From Brumimicrobium sp. (lineage in GTDB: Bacteria > Bacteroidota > Bacteroidia > Flavobacteriales_D > Crocinitomicaceae), in contig JAMLGZ010000001.1 of assembly GCA_023957385.1 (NCBI GenBank), positions 310,001-374,000 on the forward strand: DNA of 64,000 nucleotides. Direction: 5' to 3'. The position numbers were made by a program, and so were the translations under genes. The notes beneath the pieces were generated by a model. That model had not been told where the DNA came from, searched no databases, and saw only the letters and a program-made list of their open reading frames with translations. This document shows positions 17,587 through 28,618 of the stretch, piece by piece (within the stretch, counting starts at the first letter, position 1; each line of letters starts with the position of its first letter).

Positions 17587-19001
17587 AGGAAAGGTTAGCT
17601 CAATTGGAAGAGCAAGGGAAGATGTTAGAACCTTCTCATCAAGAAAGAGTTGATTTATTTAATCAATATCATCAGGTTGCTGAACATTTTTTAGAAGGAT
17701 TAAGAGAGAATAATACATTTAACAACGGTGCATCAACTCCGAATAGATATACTTTGGATGGACAACCTGAAGATATACAAAAAACTATTGATACCATAGA
17801 GAACGATTTATTTGTTTATGGAATAAATGCGGCTTCAGGTGGACATTTAGGGTATATACCGGGAGGTGGAATCTATGCTTCTTCCATTGGAGATTACTTA
17901 GCTGCTATAAGTAATGCATATAGCGGTGTATATTATGCTTCTCCTGGTGCCGTTGAAATGGAACATGCTTGTCTAAATTGGGTAAAATCTATTTTTGGAT
18001 TTCCTTCTAATGCAGTTGGTAATCTAACTTCTGGAGGTTCAATCGCAAATATGATTGGTTTATGCGCTGCACGAGATTATCAAAGAATTCTCGAGAACGG
18101 GGTGGAGAAAAATGTTATTTATCTAACAGAGCACACGCACCATTCAGTTAAGAAATCACTCAAAATTCTGGGACTAAAGCAGGTAATTGTTAGAGAAATT
18201 AAAGTGGATAGTTCCAATCAGATGGATATAACTTCTTTGGAGTACCAAATCATTCAAGATAATAAGAATGGCTTACATCCTGCTATCATTGTAGCTAGTG
18301 CAGGTACTACAGATACAGGTGCTGTGGATCCTCTAAATAGTATTGCAGATATTGCTGAGAAATATAAAGTTTGGTTTCATGTTGATGCCGCTTATGGAGG
18401 TTTTTTTATTCTTGCAGATAGCGTTAAAGATAAATTTAAAGGAATAGAGCGTGCAGATTCAATGATTTGTGATCCTCACAAAAGTTTGTTTCTTCCGTAT
18501 GGCTCAGGATGTGTACTTATAAAGAATAAAGAAGCTGTATTTACGTCACATAAAGTATCTGCTCATTATATGCAAGATACAGTTGAGGAAGAACTCCCCA
18601 TCGATCCATCTGATGTTTCACCAGAGTTAACAAAACATTTCCGAGCCTTACGCATGTGGTTACCATTAAAAACCTATGGTATAGCGCCATTCAAGAGTTT
18701 ACTTGAAGAAAAACTTTTGCTAACTGAATACTTCAGGCAAAAGGTAGTAACGTTGGGATTTAATGTAGGTCCAACTCCCAATCTGTCTGTAACTTACTTC
18801 TGGTATCCTAAAGTAGAAGATGAAGATTCTTTTAATCATAAATTGATGCAACTATGCCACCAAGACGGGAGTGTGTTTTTATCATCTTCTCGTATTGATA
18901 ATCGTTTTGTGATTCGTATGGCAATTTTATCTTTCAGAACGCATAAGTATGAGATAGATAAATGCATAGCCATGTTGCAACGTAATCTTCAACTTATTTA
19001 A
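17571..19001 (+). CDS. PLP-dependent group II decarboxylase (aromatic amino acid type)
   Basis: This 476-aa enzyme belongs to the glutamate/aromatic-L-amino-acid decarboxylase family. HVDAAYGG (Asp contacting the PLP ring) and the PLP-binding lysine in [11 protein letters not shown] are both present, together with [10 protein letters not shown] near residue 155 and the [11 protein letters not shown] segment. HKSLFLPYG is of the kind seen in aromatic decarboxylases; the substrate cannot be fixed from sequence. It overlaps cysS by 16 bases, so it is probably co-transcribed. A distant paralogue of the same family lies at 62287-63672. Confidence 0.85.
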   Translation: MGNSIEERLAQLEEQGKMLEPSHQERVDLFNQYHQVAEHFLEGLRENNTFNNGASTPNRYTLDGQPEDIQKTIDTIENDLFVYGINAASGGHLGYIPGGGIYASSIGDYLAAISNAYSGVYYASPGAVEMEHACLNWVKSIFGFPSNAVGNLTSGGSIANMIGLCAARDYQRILENGVEKNVIYLTEHTHHSVKKSLKILGLKQVIVREIKVDSSNQMDITSLEYQIIQDNKNGLHPAIIVASAGTTDTGAVDPLNSIADIAEKYKVWFHVDAAYGGFFILADSVKDKFKGIERADSMICDPHKSLFLPYGSGCVLIKNKEAVFTSHKVSAHYMQDTVEEELPIDPSDVSPELTKHFRALRMWLPLKTYGIAPFKSLLEEKLLLTEYFRQKVVTLGFNVGPTPNLSVTYFWYPKVEDEDSFNHKLMQLCHQDGSVFLSSSRIDNRFVIRMAILSFRTHKYEIDKCIAMLQRNLQLI

Positions 19002-19117
19002 CAAAGAGAAGTTTATATTTTTTATAAGAATATGTTGATTTTCAGTCTAATTTAATATAAATTTAGGCAACTATTTAAGACGAAATTCGTTTTTAAATTA
19101 TCTAAAACTATTAAATT

Positions 19118-19531
19118 ATGCAACAACTAGCACTCGTTTGCTGTTTTGTTTTGAGTGTATTGGCTACATCTCTGAATGCGCAGCAAAATACCTACACCTC
19201 TGATGCGCAGAAATACTTAAAAGAAATTTACGGATCATACTACGAACACTACTTTTCAACACCTGAGAGTATTGAGTTTTATGCCAATTTAATTAGTCGT
19301 ATTGAATATTTACCTGTAGCTAATTCTCCTGCTAACTTGATGAATCTTTCCGAGTTAGTGCTAAAAAGTAAATACAATCCTGAGGTTATCATACATGACA
19401 ACCTCACTACTTTTGATCCTTCTCATTTTAATCCAATAAAATATTTTTACAACTACGAAAGTAATGAAGATCAATATTTTAGGATTTATAATACAGAATG
19501 GGTTCTGAAAATCCATAAAAAAACACACTAA
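19118..19531 (+). CDS. Secreted hypothetical protein, 137 aa
   Basis: No family recognised. Residues 1-21 (MQQLALVCCFVLSVLATSLNA) are a signal peptide; the mature part is a small helical domain with YLKEIYGSYYEHYF near residue 35. The stop is followed after one base by the ATG of the large adhesin gene, so the two form an operon and this may be a small partner in surface exposure or gliding-type adhesion. Confidence 0.7.
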   Translation: MQQLALVCCFVLSVLATSLNAQQNTYTSDAQKYLKEIYGSYYEHYFSTPESIEFYANLISRIEYLPVANSPANLMNLSELVLKSKYNPEVIIHDNLTTFDPSHFNPIKYFYNYESNEDQYFRIYNTEWVLKIHKKTH

Positions 19532-19532
19532 A

Positions 19533-22500
19533 ATGAAACCACTAATCAATTATCTTACTAATAAGAGTAGAGGATTATTTTATGTTCTCTTACTTCTTGG
19601 ATTATCAAGTATAGGAAGTTTATCACATGCACAGTTTGGAGTCCCTACAACGCCTACTTGCTTCAATGGTTCTGCACCTTGTACAAATACTAACCCATTA
19701 CCTTGCTCTACGGCAAATCCTTTTTGCTCCGATCAGAATTATAACTTCCCAAATGAATATGGTGGAAGTGGAAATGGAGCTCCTTGTGGTCCAAATTACT
19801 GTTGTTTGGGGTCAACTCCTAATCCTGTCTGGTATTATATGGAAATCGCACAAAGCGGTATTATTGAATTAACAGTATCTCAAACTACTTCAGGAGGTAG
19901 TCCTTTGGATATTGATTTTACCTTATGGGGCCATTTACCGATTTGGCTTCTGGATGTACACAAATCATGAATGGTGTAACACCTATCCAATGTAGTTATA
20001 GTGGAGATGAAACTGAAACAATTGGCATAGGAACTCCTGGTGGAGATTTAGATGATGATCCTTTCTATTGGTCTGGTGGTTCAAATCCACCAGCTGCACA
20101 AGCTGGAGAAGTATATATTGTCATTTTAACAAATTATAGTGGACAATCAGGTAATATTAGTTTCTATCAATCAAACTATGGGACTGCAGGAGCTGGTTCA
20201 ACAGACTGCTCTATTGTTGTTCCTTGTAAGATTACGCAAGTAACCGTTAATCCATCAGCTTGTGATCCAAACACTAATACACACTCAGTTTCAGGGCAAA
20301 TCACTTTTAATGATGCACCTACTACAGGAACTCTTATCGTGGAAGATTGCCATGGAAATTCTACAACTTTAAATCCTCCCTTTAATAGTCCAATGAGTTA
20401 TACGATTAATAATATTACTTCAGATGGTGCTTCTTGTGATATAACTGCTCATTTCTCTGATGAGGCGGTGTGTTTAAAAACTCAAGCATATACTGCACCT
20501 TCTTGTCCTTCTTCTCCTTGTAATATAAGCAATTTTGAAGCAAACATAGCTGCTTGTGATGGCCCTTCTAATACATTTACAATTTCTGGAACTGTTACGT
20601 TTTCCGATGCCCCAACAACAGGACAACTTATTGTGTCTGATTGTAACGGTCACCAACAAACATTCAACGCACCATTTACTAGTCCAATCAGCTACTCTAT
20701 CTCTGGAATTCCCGCAGATGGTGCAAACTGTAGTATCACCGCTCAATTTTCTGCTGATCCTACTTGTACATCAACTATTTCCTATACCAATCCTTCCGAT
20801 TGTTCTTGTATTGTTAATATCGGAACCTTTGATATTAACTTAATTGGTGATGGCCAACAAAATTATAAGCTTTGCTATGGAGATATCTTAACCATTGATC
20901 CTAATGGTGGATTTGTTCCTTCGGCAGATTTAGGAGGAGATCCTATGCTTCCTGCTGTATATCTTCCGGGTGTTGGTTATATGGTATATTCTTGTCCTCC
21001 AACTGTCTTTCCTCCTGCTGATTTGCTTACAGATCCATGTTTTGTGGGGTGGGTTGCTTCCAGTGGCGGAAATGCCGGAGACCCTGGAATCTTTATTCCA
21101 AACCAAACTGGTACACCACCTAATTTTGGTACTCCTTTTACTAATAACACACTTTATATAGTTCCTATTACCATGTATGATACCTTAAATGGATGGTATT
21201 CATACACAAACAGTGGAGATAACTGTTACGATATGGGAGCTGCTATTGCTATTCAATATTTGCCACAAGTGATTAGCTCTAACCCGGTTGAAGATTGTGC
21301 CGCTGGTACTTTCTCTGTTTCTGTTTCTGGCGGATTACCTCAAATAGACGGCTCAAACTTTACAGCAAGCAACTTATTACCAGCAACAGCATCATTTAGT
21401 ACAGCTACTTGTGCTAATGGAGGAACAATTACCGTAACTGGACTACAAAATGGGGATATGTATAGTTTTGAAATAACAGATGATAACGGATGCCCTATTA
21501 CCATTTCAGGTGGACCTTTTGTAGGTGGACCAACAGCAGATGCTGGTTCTGATGCAACTGCAGCATGTGGAGTGATGACATATACATTAGCAGGAAGCAT
21601 GAGCGCTGGAGCAACAGGTACGTGGACTGGACCAAGTGGGGTAACATTTAGCAACGCTAGTTCTCCAACTTCTACAATAACGGCATCGGCAGCAGGAACA
21701 TACACATTAACCTGGACAGTATCAAACGGCTCTGGTTGTAATACGGTAAAAACGGTAACGATTACTTTTATTGAAAACCCAACATATACTTCTTCAACAA
21801 ACCCTGCACTGTGCGGCAGTAATGACGGAGAAATTATATTAACAGCTAGCAATGGAGTTTCACCCTACCAGTATTCTATTGATAATGGAGCAAATTATCA
21901 AACAACGGGAACTTTTAACAATTTACCCGCAGGATCTTATTCGATAATTGTAAAAGATGATAATAATTGTCAGGCTACAGGAACTATAAATATTAATAAT
22001 ACAGGAGGAGTAACTATAGATCAAGTTACACCTACCAATCCTTCATGTAATGGAATTTGTGATGGTTCTATCCAAGTAACAGCATCAAATGGAACAACAC
22101 CTTATACATATACTTGGAAGGATAACAATGGAAATACAGTAGGAGGAAATAGTAATAGTGTTTCTGGATTATGTAGTGGCAATTATACAATTACGATAAC
22201 TGATGCCAATAACTGTGTTTCTAATCAGAATACTACCTTAGTGGAACCAGCACCTGTTACTGTTACTGCTCCTAGTGATAAAACAATTTGTGCAGGCGAA
22301 TCCATCACCTTAAGTGCAAGTAATTATGGTGGTGCTACAATATCATGGGATAATAGTATTACTAATGGTGTTCCATTTACCCCTACAGCTACAACAACAT
22401 TCACTGTAACAGCATCAGTGGGAGCTTGTCAGGCAACAGATCAGGTGATAATAACAGTAATACCTATTCCTCAGCCTAATTTTATAGGTGATAATTTAAC

Positions 22501-23257
22501 GGGATGTGAACCTCATACGGTTACATTTACAGATAGTTATTTAGCACCTTCAGGATCAACTTGTACGTGGAGTTTTGGGGATGGTACTAGCGCAAATGGA
22601 TGTGGTTCTGTTTCTCATACATATAACACAAGTGGAACATATTCAGTAACATTAACAGTTGAGACAGCGCAAGGATGTATAGGAACGCAAACTCAAACCA
22701 ATTATATTGAAGTTACTCCTCAACCAATTGCTGAATTTACTGCTGATCCAATGACTACTTCTATTAGTAATCCTACGATTAATTTTACTAATCACTCAAC
22801 TAATGCAAGTGATTATTATTGGACATTTGGGGATTATTCTCCTGGGTCAACTGAAACAAATCCAGCACATACTTATCCTGAAACCCAAAATAGTTATATA
22901 GTTACACTGGTTGCATCTAATGCAGGTGGTTGTGTTGACACAATGCGTATGGTAATTAAGATTAGAGATGAATTGATATTTTATATTCCTAATACATTCA
23001 CTCCAGATGCAGATGGATTTAATGATGTATTTAAACCTGTATTCTATTCAGGTTTTGACCCACAAACATATACACTGTGGATTTATAATCGATGGGGTGA
23101 AGTATTGTTTGAATCACATAACGCTGAGGTTGGATGGAATGGTACTTACGGGGGAAAAATCGTAAAAGATGGAACTTATATCTGGAAAATTGAATTCAAG
23201 GAAACCATGTCCGACCAGCATCATACAGAGGTTGGACATGTGAATATTCTAAGATAA
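19533..23257 (+). pseudogene. Large T9SS adhesin with SprB/PKD repeats and CHU_C domain, frameshifted
   Basis: Two overlapping frames give one protein of about 1240 aa: the first reads to SPLDIDFTLWG, the second continues PFTDLASGCTQIM; one missing G in the GGGG at 19927-19930 explains the break. Domain order after a signal peptide ending near SHAQ: a cysteine-containing N-terminal domain; two tandem 98-residue modules starting at 20225 and 20519; a Cys-rich unique part; SprB-type repeats (SNGVSPYQYSIDNG, SNGTTPYTYTW); PKD-like domains (CTWSFGDGTS, YYWTFGDYSPGS); and a C-terminal CHU_C domain (IPNTFTPDADGFNDVFK, YNRWGEVLFES) that is a type B sorting signal for type IX secretion. It would be exported and anchored at the cell surface. 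If the frameshift is real, the product lacks nearly everything. Confidence 0.85.
20225..20812 (+). repeat. Tandem 98-residue protein modules in the adhesin
   Basis: Module 1 (20225-20518) and module 2 (20519-20812) are both 98 codons long and share FxDAPTTGxLIVxDC, NSPMSYTI/TSPISYSI and GAxCxITAxFS, with cysteines in matching places. The nucleotide sequences have diverged, so the duplication is not recent. Confidence 0.75.
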
Positions 23258-23309
23258 ACTCGAATTGTGAAGAAAGGAACGCCCGACGGGTTATGTTATC
23301 CAATACGAA

Positions 23310-25805
23310 TTATATTCGCACACCGATAACACACACATCATCCACCTGCTCATGACCCTTCTTCCATTCTTCAAAAGCTATATCAATAGCCTCTCGCTGA
23401 TGATCCATTGATTGGTCTTGAATAGAAAGAACTAATTCTCGCATATTCTTCGCCTTGAATTTCTTTCCTTTGTCTCCTCCAAATTGGTCTGCATACCCAT
23501 CGGTAAAGATATAAATAGAGTCCCCAGTTTCTAGTTGGATAGTATGTGTATCAAATGGTTCTGGAGATACATATTTTCCAATTGGTTGTTTGTTTGCTTT
23601 TAGCTCCTCAACTTCTGTATCTTTTTTTCTGATTATCCATAGGGGATTATTAGCACCTGACCAGGTTAAGGTATTTGTTTTTAGATTCAGCCCACAAAGA
23701 GAGATATCCATTCCATCTTTTACACCTTCCTCGCTTTTTTCAAATTCTTCGATTACAAGTTCTCTAGTTTTATCTAAAATCTTCCCAGGTTCTGAAAGGT
23801 TATACTCTCGCACACTACGGTTAAGAGCATGATTACACACTACACTTACCATAGCTCCTGGAACTCCGTGCCCAGTACAATCTGCTGCGGCAAATAGGAG
23901 GAGGTCTCCTTTCTGCTCCATCCAGTAAAAGTCTCCTGCTACAATGTCTTTAGGTTTATATAGAATAAAGGAGTCTGGGAGATATTTCTTTACTAATCTT
24001 TCAGGTGGAAGAATTGCGGATTGAATACGTCTCGCATAGGCAATACTGTCGAGAATTTCTTGATTTTTTTCTTCCACAAGGTGTTTTTGCTGTTCCACTT
24101 CCTGCTTCTGCTTAGAAATAATAACGTTGTCCCTTCGTTTGTTATGGTAACTACGAAAGGCCATGAAAGCAAGTCCAAGCATCAAAATAAAACCAACCAC
24201 AAAACTGTTTCGCTGAAAGACTTGTTTTCTAGACTTTTCTGCAGCTACGGCATCTTTTTTATCCTGAGCTGCTTTTTGTAAGGCTTCTTTTTTATCAAAT
24301 TCATATTGCATTTCTTTTTGAACAGTAGCCTTTTGGTTTTCTTCGCTTAATACACTATCTCGATACATAATGTGTTTTTTATAAGCTTCGTAAGCTTCTT
24401 TGTAATTGCTAGTTTGATAATACAACTCTGATTGAGCTTGATAAAAATTCTTTAATTCAATAATTATTCCTAATTCTTTACTGATTTCAATAGCTTGAGA
24501 AAGGTGTTTTTCAGCTTCTTTGTATTTCTTTTGTTTGATCAAAATATAACCAATTTCTCCTAATGCTTCCGCTTCACATTGTTTAAAACCAATTTCTCTT
24601 GCTAGGATTAACGATTTATAAAGGTATTCGAGTGCTTTATCAGGTTTGTTTAATGAGAAATACACTTGACCGATAACAGTATGAGTAGAAGCTATTCCTC
24701 TTTTTGAACCGATGTTTTCTTGTATCTGCAATGCTTTATTTAAATACTCTAATGATTTTTGATAATCTTTATTATTAAAATAAACACCTCCTATGCTCGA
24801 TAATAAGCTCGCTTGAGATTCTTTATCTCCTATTTCTTCACAAATTTTCAAGGACTTCTTGTAGTAAGTTATTGCTTTTGTGCTGTTGTTTTGACTTTCA
24901 AAGGCAAGGCCAATGTTTGCAAGATTTGCAAGTTGAAATCTTTTTTGACCTAATTCTTCATTTACTTTTAAAGCCTTAAAATAGTAATCTAATGCTTTTT
25001 TGTAATTTCCTTGGTAAGCATATATTAATCCAATATTTCCAAGATTGATTCCTTCTCCAGACTTATTATTTATTTCCTGGTTGATAGATAATGCTTCCAA
25101 AAAATATATTAATGCTTTTGGATATTCTCCTTTATTGAGGTAGCACGCACCAATATTACTTAAGTCATTGGTTTGCATTTTCTTTAAACCTATACTTTTA
25201 CTTAATTGTAGTGCACGAGAAAAATAGGTTATAGCTTCGTCAAAGTTCCCCTGGTACATGTTTATTAATCCAATGTTTCCAATACAAGCACTTTGACCTT
25301 CAATTTCATTTATCTCTTTGAATTTTTGTAGTGCTTGATTAGCGAGTTCTATTGCTTTAGGATAATTTCCTTGATAAATTTCAATTCCTCCAATATTTTG
25401 TAGAATAGATGCTAGTAATTTTTTAGCTTTTTTGCTTTCATGAGAATGAAGACGTTTTTTCGCTAATGTATCCGCTTGATTAAGATATTTATATGCACTT
25501 TGATATTCACCTTTAGTAGTAAGCAACCATCCTTTTAATCGTAAACTCTCTCCCAATTTTAGAGTAGCTCCTTGTTTCTTTGCAAATACGATACTTTTAT
25601 TAAAAAAATAGATTGCAGTATCAATTTTTGTAGCTTGAAAGTTTTTGCCGAGTTCGTAATAAATATTATACAAATTAGTATCAGCTGCAATTCCAGATTT
25701 ACCTTCCCATTTTTTTAATTCACGAAAAAGCGAATCCGACTTGTCTTGACCAAAGGATACAGCTGCAAAAAATACAACTATTATGATATTTAATATGACC
25801 TTCAT
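23310..25805 (-). CDS. TPR-repeat SpoIIE/PP2C-type phosphatase, membrane-bound
   Basis: An 831-aa signalling protein. A signal peptide (residues 1-19) is followed by about nine or ten tetratricopeptide repeats (typical unit GNYPKAIELANQALQKFKEI, GNIGLIYAYQGNYKKALDYY) to about residue 470, a charged helix, one membrane helix (SFVVGFILMLGLAFMAFRSY, about 535-555), a coiled coil, and a SpoIIE phosphatase domain with AADCTGHGVPGAM and TDGYADQFGGDKGKK holding the metal-binding Asp residues. The TPR part faces the periplasm and the phosphatase the cytoplasm. Such proteins dephosphorylate Ser/Thr targets, often anti-sigma antagonists; no partner gene is next to it. It converges with the adhesin gene. 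Confidence 0.88.
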   Translation of the reverse strand: MKVILNIIIVVFFAAVSFGQDKSDSLFRELKKWEGKSGIAADTNLYNIYYELGKNFQATKIDTAIYFFNKSIVFAKKQGATLKLGESLRLKGWLLTTKGEYQSAYKYLNQADTLAKKRLHSHESKKAKKLLASILQNIGGIEIYQGNYPKAIELANQALQKFKEINEIEGQSACIGNIGLINMYQGNFDEAITYFSRALQLSKSIGLKKMQTNDLSNIGACYLNKGEYPKALIYFLEALSINQEINNKSGEGINLGNIGLIYAYQGNYKKALDYYFKALKVNEELGQKRFQLANLANIGLAFESQNNSTKAITYYKKSLKICEEIGDKESQASLLSSIGGVYFNNKDYQKSLEYLNKALQIQENIGSKRGIASTHTVIGQVYFSLNKPDKALEYLYKSLILAREIGFKQCEAEALGEIGYILIKQKKYKEAEKHLSQAIEISKELGIIIELKNFYQAQSELYYQTSNYKEAYEAYKKHIMYRDSVLSEENQKATVQKEMQYEFDKKEALQKAAQDKKDAVAAEKSRKQVFQRNSFVVGFILMLGLAFMAFRSYHNKRRDNVIISKQKQEVEQQKHLVEEKNQEILDSIAYARRIQSAILPPERLVKKYLPDSFILYKPKDIVAGDFYWMEQKGDLLLFAAADCTGHGVPGAMVSVVCNHALNRSVREYNLSEPGKILDKTRELVIEEFEKSEEGVKDGMDISLCGLNLKTNTLTWSGANNPLWIIRKKDTEVEELKANKQPIGKYVSPEPFDTHTIQLETGDSIYIFTDGYADQFGGDKGKKFKAKNMRELVLSIQDQSMDHQREAIDIAFEEWKKGHEQVDDVCVIGVRI

Positions 25806-26053
25806 TTAAATTCTAATTCCAAAAATGCAAATATCTTCAATTTGTTCCAAGGCAGCAATATTGGGGTTAAGAACCTCATAAACAGTGAATTTAAGGCTAA
25901 TATATTTAAAAATATTTGAATTTGGATAGACTATTGAAATAAATTTAACCTTAAAGAATTTTTCTGCTTTTTCCATCCTTTTGCTAGATTATTAAAATAT
26001 GAATTATTCCAGTTTAATAATAAATTCTGTACCTTCACAGCAAAATTAGAAGT

Positions 26054-26896
26054 ATGTCAAAAGTCAATTGGAAAACGGTTAAAGAATACGAAGACATTAC
26101 CTACAAAAAGGCAGATGGAGTAGCCCGTATAGCTTTTAATCGTCCGAATATTCGTAATGCATTTAGACCCAAAACAGTAGGCGAGTTATTTGAAGCATTT
26201 TTAGATGCTAGAGAAGACACCTCTATTGGTGTTGTGCTACTTTCTGCTGAGGGTCCTTCTACGAAAGATGGAGTTTGGTCGTTTTGTAGTGGAGGAGATC
26301 AAAATGCTAGAGGACATCAAGGTTATGTGGATGAAGATGGAATGCCCCGCTTAAATATACTCGAAGTACAACGCTTGATTCGTTTTATGCCCAAGGTTGT
26401 AATTGCTGTAGTTCCGGGTTGGGCTGTAGGAGGTGGACATAGTTTACATACCGTTTGTGATTTAACATTGGCGAGTAAGGAGCATGCAATTTTCAAACAA
26501 ACAGATGCGGATGTAACTAGTTTTGACGGAGGTTATGGTTCAGCTTATTTAGCAAAAATGGTAGGACAAAAGAAAGCTCGAGAAATATTCTTCCTAGGTA
26601 GAAATTATTCCGCACAAGATGCTGCGGATATGGGAATGGTGAATGCAGTAATTCCACATGCAGAATTAGAAGACACAGCATACGAGTGGGCACAAGAAAT
26701 ATTAGCCAAATCCCCTACTTCTATTAAAATGTTAAAGTTTGCAATGAACCTGACAGATGATGGTATGGTTGGGCAACAAGTTTTTGCCGGAGAGGCAACA
26801 CGTTTAGCCTATATGACAGATGAAGCAAAAGAAGGAAGAAAAGCATTTTTGGAAAAAAGAAAGCCAGATTTCAAGGATATTAAGTGGATACCTTAA
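26054..26896 (+). CDS. menB: 1,4-dihydroxy-2-naphthoyl-CoA synthase
   Basis: Crotonase-family enzyme of menaquinone synthesis that closes the second ring from o-succinylbenzoyl-CoA. The 280-aa length is normal. Family signs are FNRPNIRNAFRPKTVGEL, FCSGGDQNARG (oxyanion hole, naphthoyl-CoA-synthase form), GWAVGGGHSLHTVCDLT and TDADVTSFDGGYGSAYLA, which distinguishes MenB from other crotonases. Seven bases separate it from the SUFU-domain gene. No other men gene is in the window. Confidence 0.95.
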   Translation: MSKVNWKTVKEYEDITYKKADGVARIAFNRPNIRNAFRPKTVGELFEAFLDAREDTSIGVVLLSAEGPSTKDGVWSFCSGGDQNARGHQGYVDEDGMPRLNILEVQRLIRFMPKVVIAVVPGWAVGGGHSLHTVCDLTLASKEHAIFKQTDADVTSFDGGYGSAYLAKMVGQKKAREIFFLGRNYSAQDAADMGMVNAVIPHAELEDTAYEWAQEILAKSPTSIKMLKFAMNLTDDGMVGQQVFAGEATRLAYMTDEAKEGRKAFLEKRKPDFKDIKWIP

Positions 26897-26902
26897 ATAA
26901 CT

Positions 26903-27523
26903 ATGAGCGAACTTGAAAAAGCATTAAAAGAAAAATTTGGAGAGCATCGGGTAAAGGAATTTATTACCGAAGACGAAATGTATATTCCTTTATTGGAAAT
27001 TACAATCCAAACAAATTTAACTTTCCGTGTAATCGTTACAAATGGGATGTCTGATTACAAAATGCCTATTCCGAATCATTTAAAAACTGTAAACGAGCGA
27101 GTTTATAATGAATTGTTCATTTGTTTACCGGAATATTGGGACTTTACTGATGAAAATAGGAAGTGGCCTATCGAAACTTTGCAAAAACTTGCTAAAAATG
27201 TCATTGAGAAAGAAACTTGGTATGGACCAGGACATACCATTGCAAATGGAAATCCTACGAAACCTATTTCTAATTTAATGGAACAAGAATATTTTCTTTT
27301 AGCAGACCCAATTTATCTAGAAGAGTTTATGAAACCACTTCAATTAAATGATAAAAAGATTTATTTTTTAGCTGTTATCCCTTTACTTATGAGTGAATAT
27401 GACCTTCTAGTTTATAAGGCTTATCCTAAATGGCTGCAAAAATTTAAGAGCGGTAGAGGAAATGAAATTATAGATGAATATAAAAAGACATCTTCTTTAC
27501 GTAGGCGAATCTTTAATTTTTAG
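26903..27523 (+). CDS. Suppressor-of-fused (SUFU) domain protein
   Basis: A 206-aa cytoplasmic protein. TNGMSDYKMPIPNH, then YNELFICLPEYW and a conserved W before LQKLAKNV match the bacterial SUFU-like domain, where GMS and EL-x-LP are the core motifs. Function in bacteria is not established; the domain is often found in immunity proteins and orphan genes. It follows menB by six bases, probably only for transcription. Its 3' end overlaps the convergent small lipoprotein gene by 11 bases. Confidence 0.7.
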   Translation: MSELEKALKEKFGEHRVKEFITEDEMYIPLLEITIQTNLTFRVIVTNGMSDYKMPIPNHLKTVNERVYNELFICLPEYWDFTDENRKWPIETLQKLAKNVIEKETWYGPGHTIANGNPTKPISNLMEQEYFLLADPIYLEEFMKPLQLNDKKIYFLAVIPLLMSEYDLLVYKAYPKWLQKFKSGRGNEIIDEYKKTSSLRRRIFNF

Positions 27524-27719
27524 CTTCCTTCACTTTGACGCCAAAAGTACAAGGCCCGTATGTTTTTCCCCAATCTTCGCAAGCTCTTTTGGCTACTTGT
27601 TTGGTAGATTTTTGAATTGGATAAACCTTTTCATTGCATGTACATGTATAATCCTTTTTACAAGAAGCGAATGTTAGCATCAACACCCCGAGTATAAATA
27701 AAAATAGTTTCTGCTGCAT
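27513..27719 (-). CDS. Small lipoprotein, SCKKDYTCTC family, copy 1
   Basis: A 68-aa protein; start at 27719 (MQQKLFLFILGVLML) gives a lipoprotein signal with cysteine in FASCKKD. The mature peptide has CKKDYTCTCNEKVYP and a later STKQVAKRACEDWG segment. The same pattern, SCKKD-aromatic-x-CTC then KxAxxxC, is found at 29786 and 30448. Function unknown; four cysteines besides the lipid-carrying one suggest a small disulfide-bonded surface peptide. Confidence 0.75.
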   Translation of the reverse strand: MQQKLFLFILGVLMLTFASCKKDYTCTCNEKVYPIQKSTKQVAKRACEDWGKTYGPCTFGVKVKEAKN

Positions 27720-27836
27720 TGTCTTTACATTTGGCAATAAGTGCTACGAATTTATAGAAATTAATGAGATATGTGTATGTGTTTTCAGAACAAAATAACT
27801 GCATAATTGTATATTTGGTATAAAATTTAAAAAGAA

Positions 27837-28424
27837 GTGATGAAAAGAAGCATTATTCTGATTCTATTTTCTATATTGATAGTATCTTCTTGTTCCCTTG
27901 ACAGAGTGGTGCATAGGAAGAATAAGAAAGGCTATAAACATGCTCCTTATGACGTGATGGTAGTCCCAGGATATCCGTATGATGCTCCGAGTAATAAAGA
28001 ACTGTTTGCAACACGTTTGCATTGGGCAAAAACGTTATATGATCGAGGCATTGCTAAAAATATCATTTTCTCAGGAGATGCAGTGCATACACCTTATTAT
28101 GAAGGTAAATTGATGAAATTATTTGCCATCCAACTTGGAATACCAGCAGAACATGTTTTTTCAGAGGATGAGGCTTTACATACTACAGAAAATATAAAAT
28201 ACAGTAAAAAATTGGCTGATAAATTAGGGTTTAAGAAGATAGTTTTTGCAACCGATCCGTATCAGTTTTCTTATATGACAAGTTTAGTTAATTTTTTAGC
28301 TCCTGGAACACCTCTGTTAACCTTTCCAACGGATTCAATGGCTTATTATTCTACATATCAATTGCCTGAAGTGGATATCCAGCCGGCCTTTATGGAGAAT
28401 TGGAAGGATAAGACGATAAAATAA
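27837..28424 (+). CDS. YdcF/SanA family (DUF218) lipoprotein
   Basis: The 195-aa protein starts with a lipoprotein signal (ILIVSSCSLDR). The DUF218 domain follows: YDVMVVPGYPYDA, ARLHWAKTLYDRGIAKNIIFSGDA, EDEALHTTENIKYSKKLADKLG and FATDPYQFSYM. Members of this family (YdcF, SanA, ElyC) act in the envelope, but their reaction is not settled. It is a single gene followed by the convergent tRNA. Confidence 0.82.
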   Translation: MMKRSIILILFSILIVSSCSLDRVVHRKNKKGYKHAPYDVMVVPGYPYDAPSNKELFATRLHWAKTLYDRGIAKNIIFSGDAVHTPYYEGKLMKLFAIQLGIPAEHVFSEDEALHTTENIKYSKKLADKLGFKKIVFATDPYQFSYMTSLVNFLAPGTPLLTFPTDSMAYYSTYQLPEVDIQPAFMENWKDKTIK

Positions 28425-28459
28425 GTGAAAATAAGTCGAAAAGCGATTGTTTTAGACTT

Positions 28460-28544
28460 TGGTACCCGGGGTGGGAATCGAACCCACACGCCTCGCGGCA
28501 TCGGATTTTGAATCCGACGTGTCTACCAGTTCCACCACCCGGGC
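28460..28544 (-). tRNA. tRNA-Leu (anticodon CAA)
   Basis: Class II tRNA with acceptor GCCCGGG pairing with CCCGGGT, discriminator A and encoded CCA (ending at 28460). The anticodon stem TCGGA/TCCGA encloses loop TTCAAAA, giving anticodon CAA, which reads UUG. A variable arm (GCCGCGAGGC) and T arm GTGGGTTCGATTCCCAC follow. Confidence 0.95.
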
Positions 28545-28618
28545 AATTGGAGTGTGCGAATTTAAGTAAATTCTATTTACAAACAAATAAATGATTTACT
28601 TTTTGTATTTAGGCAGAT

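Noticed and set aside
21340..21852. 170-aa open frame on the minus strand inside the adhesin
   Set aside because: Antisense shadow of the Thr/Ser/Gly-rich repeat region; Val/Pro-rich translation with no family pattern, and the plus-strand frame has clear domains.
19533..23257. Phase-variable contingency locus in the adhesin
   Set aside because: The broken run is only four G, too short for efficient slippage; a homopolymer sequencing error is more likely, so it is reported only as part of the general pattern.
23258..23309. Terminator between adhesin and phosphatase genes
   Set aside because: The only stem (CCCG-AC-GGG) is very short and has no T run.
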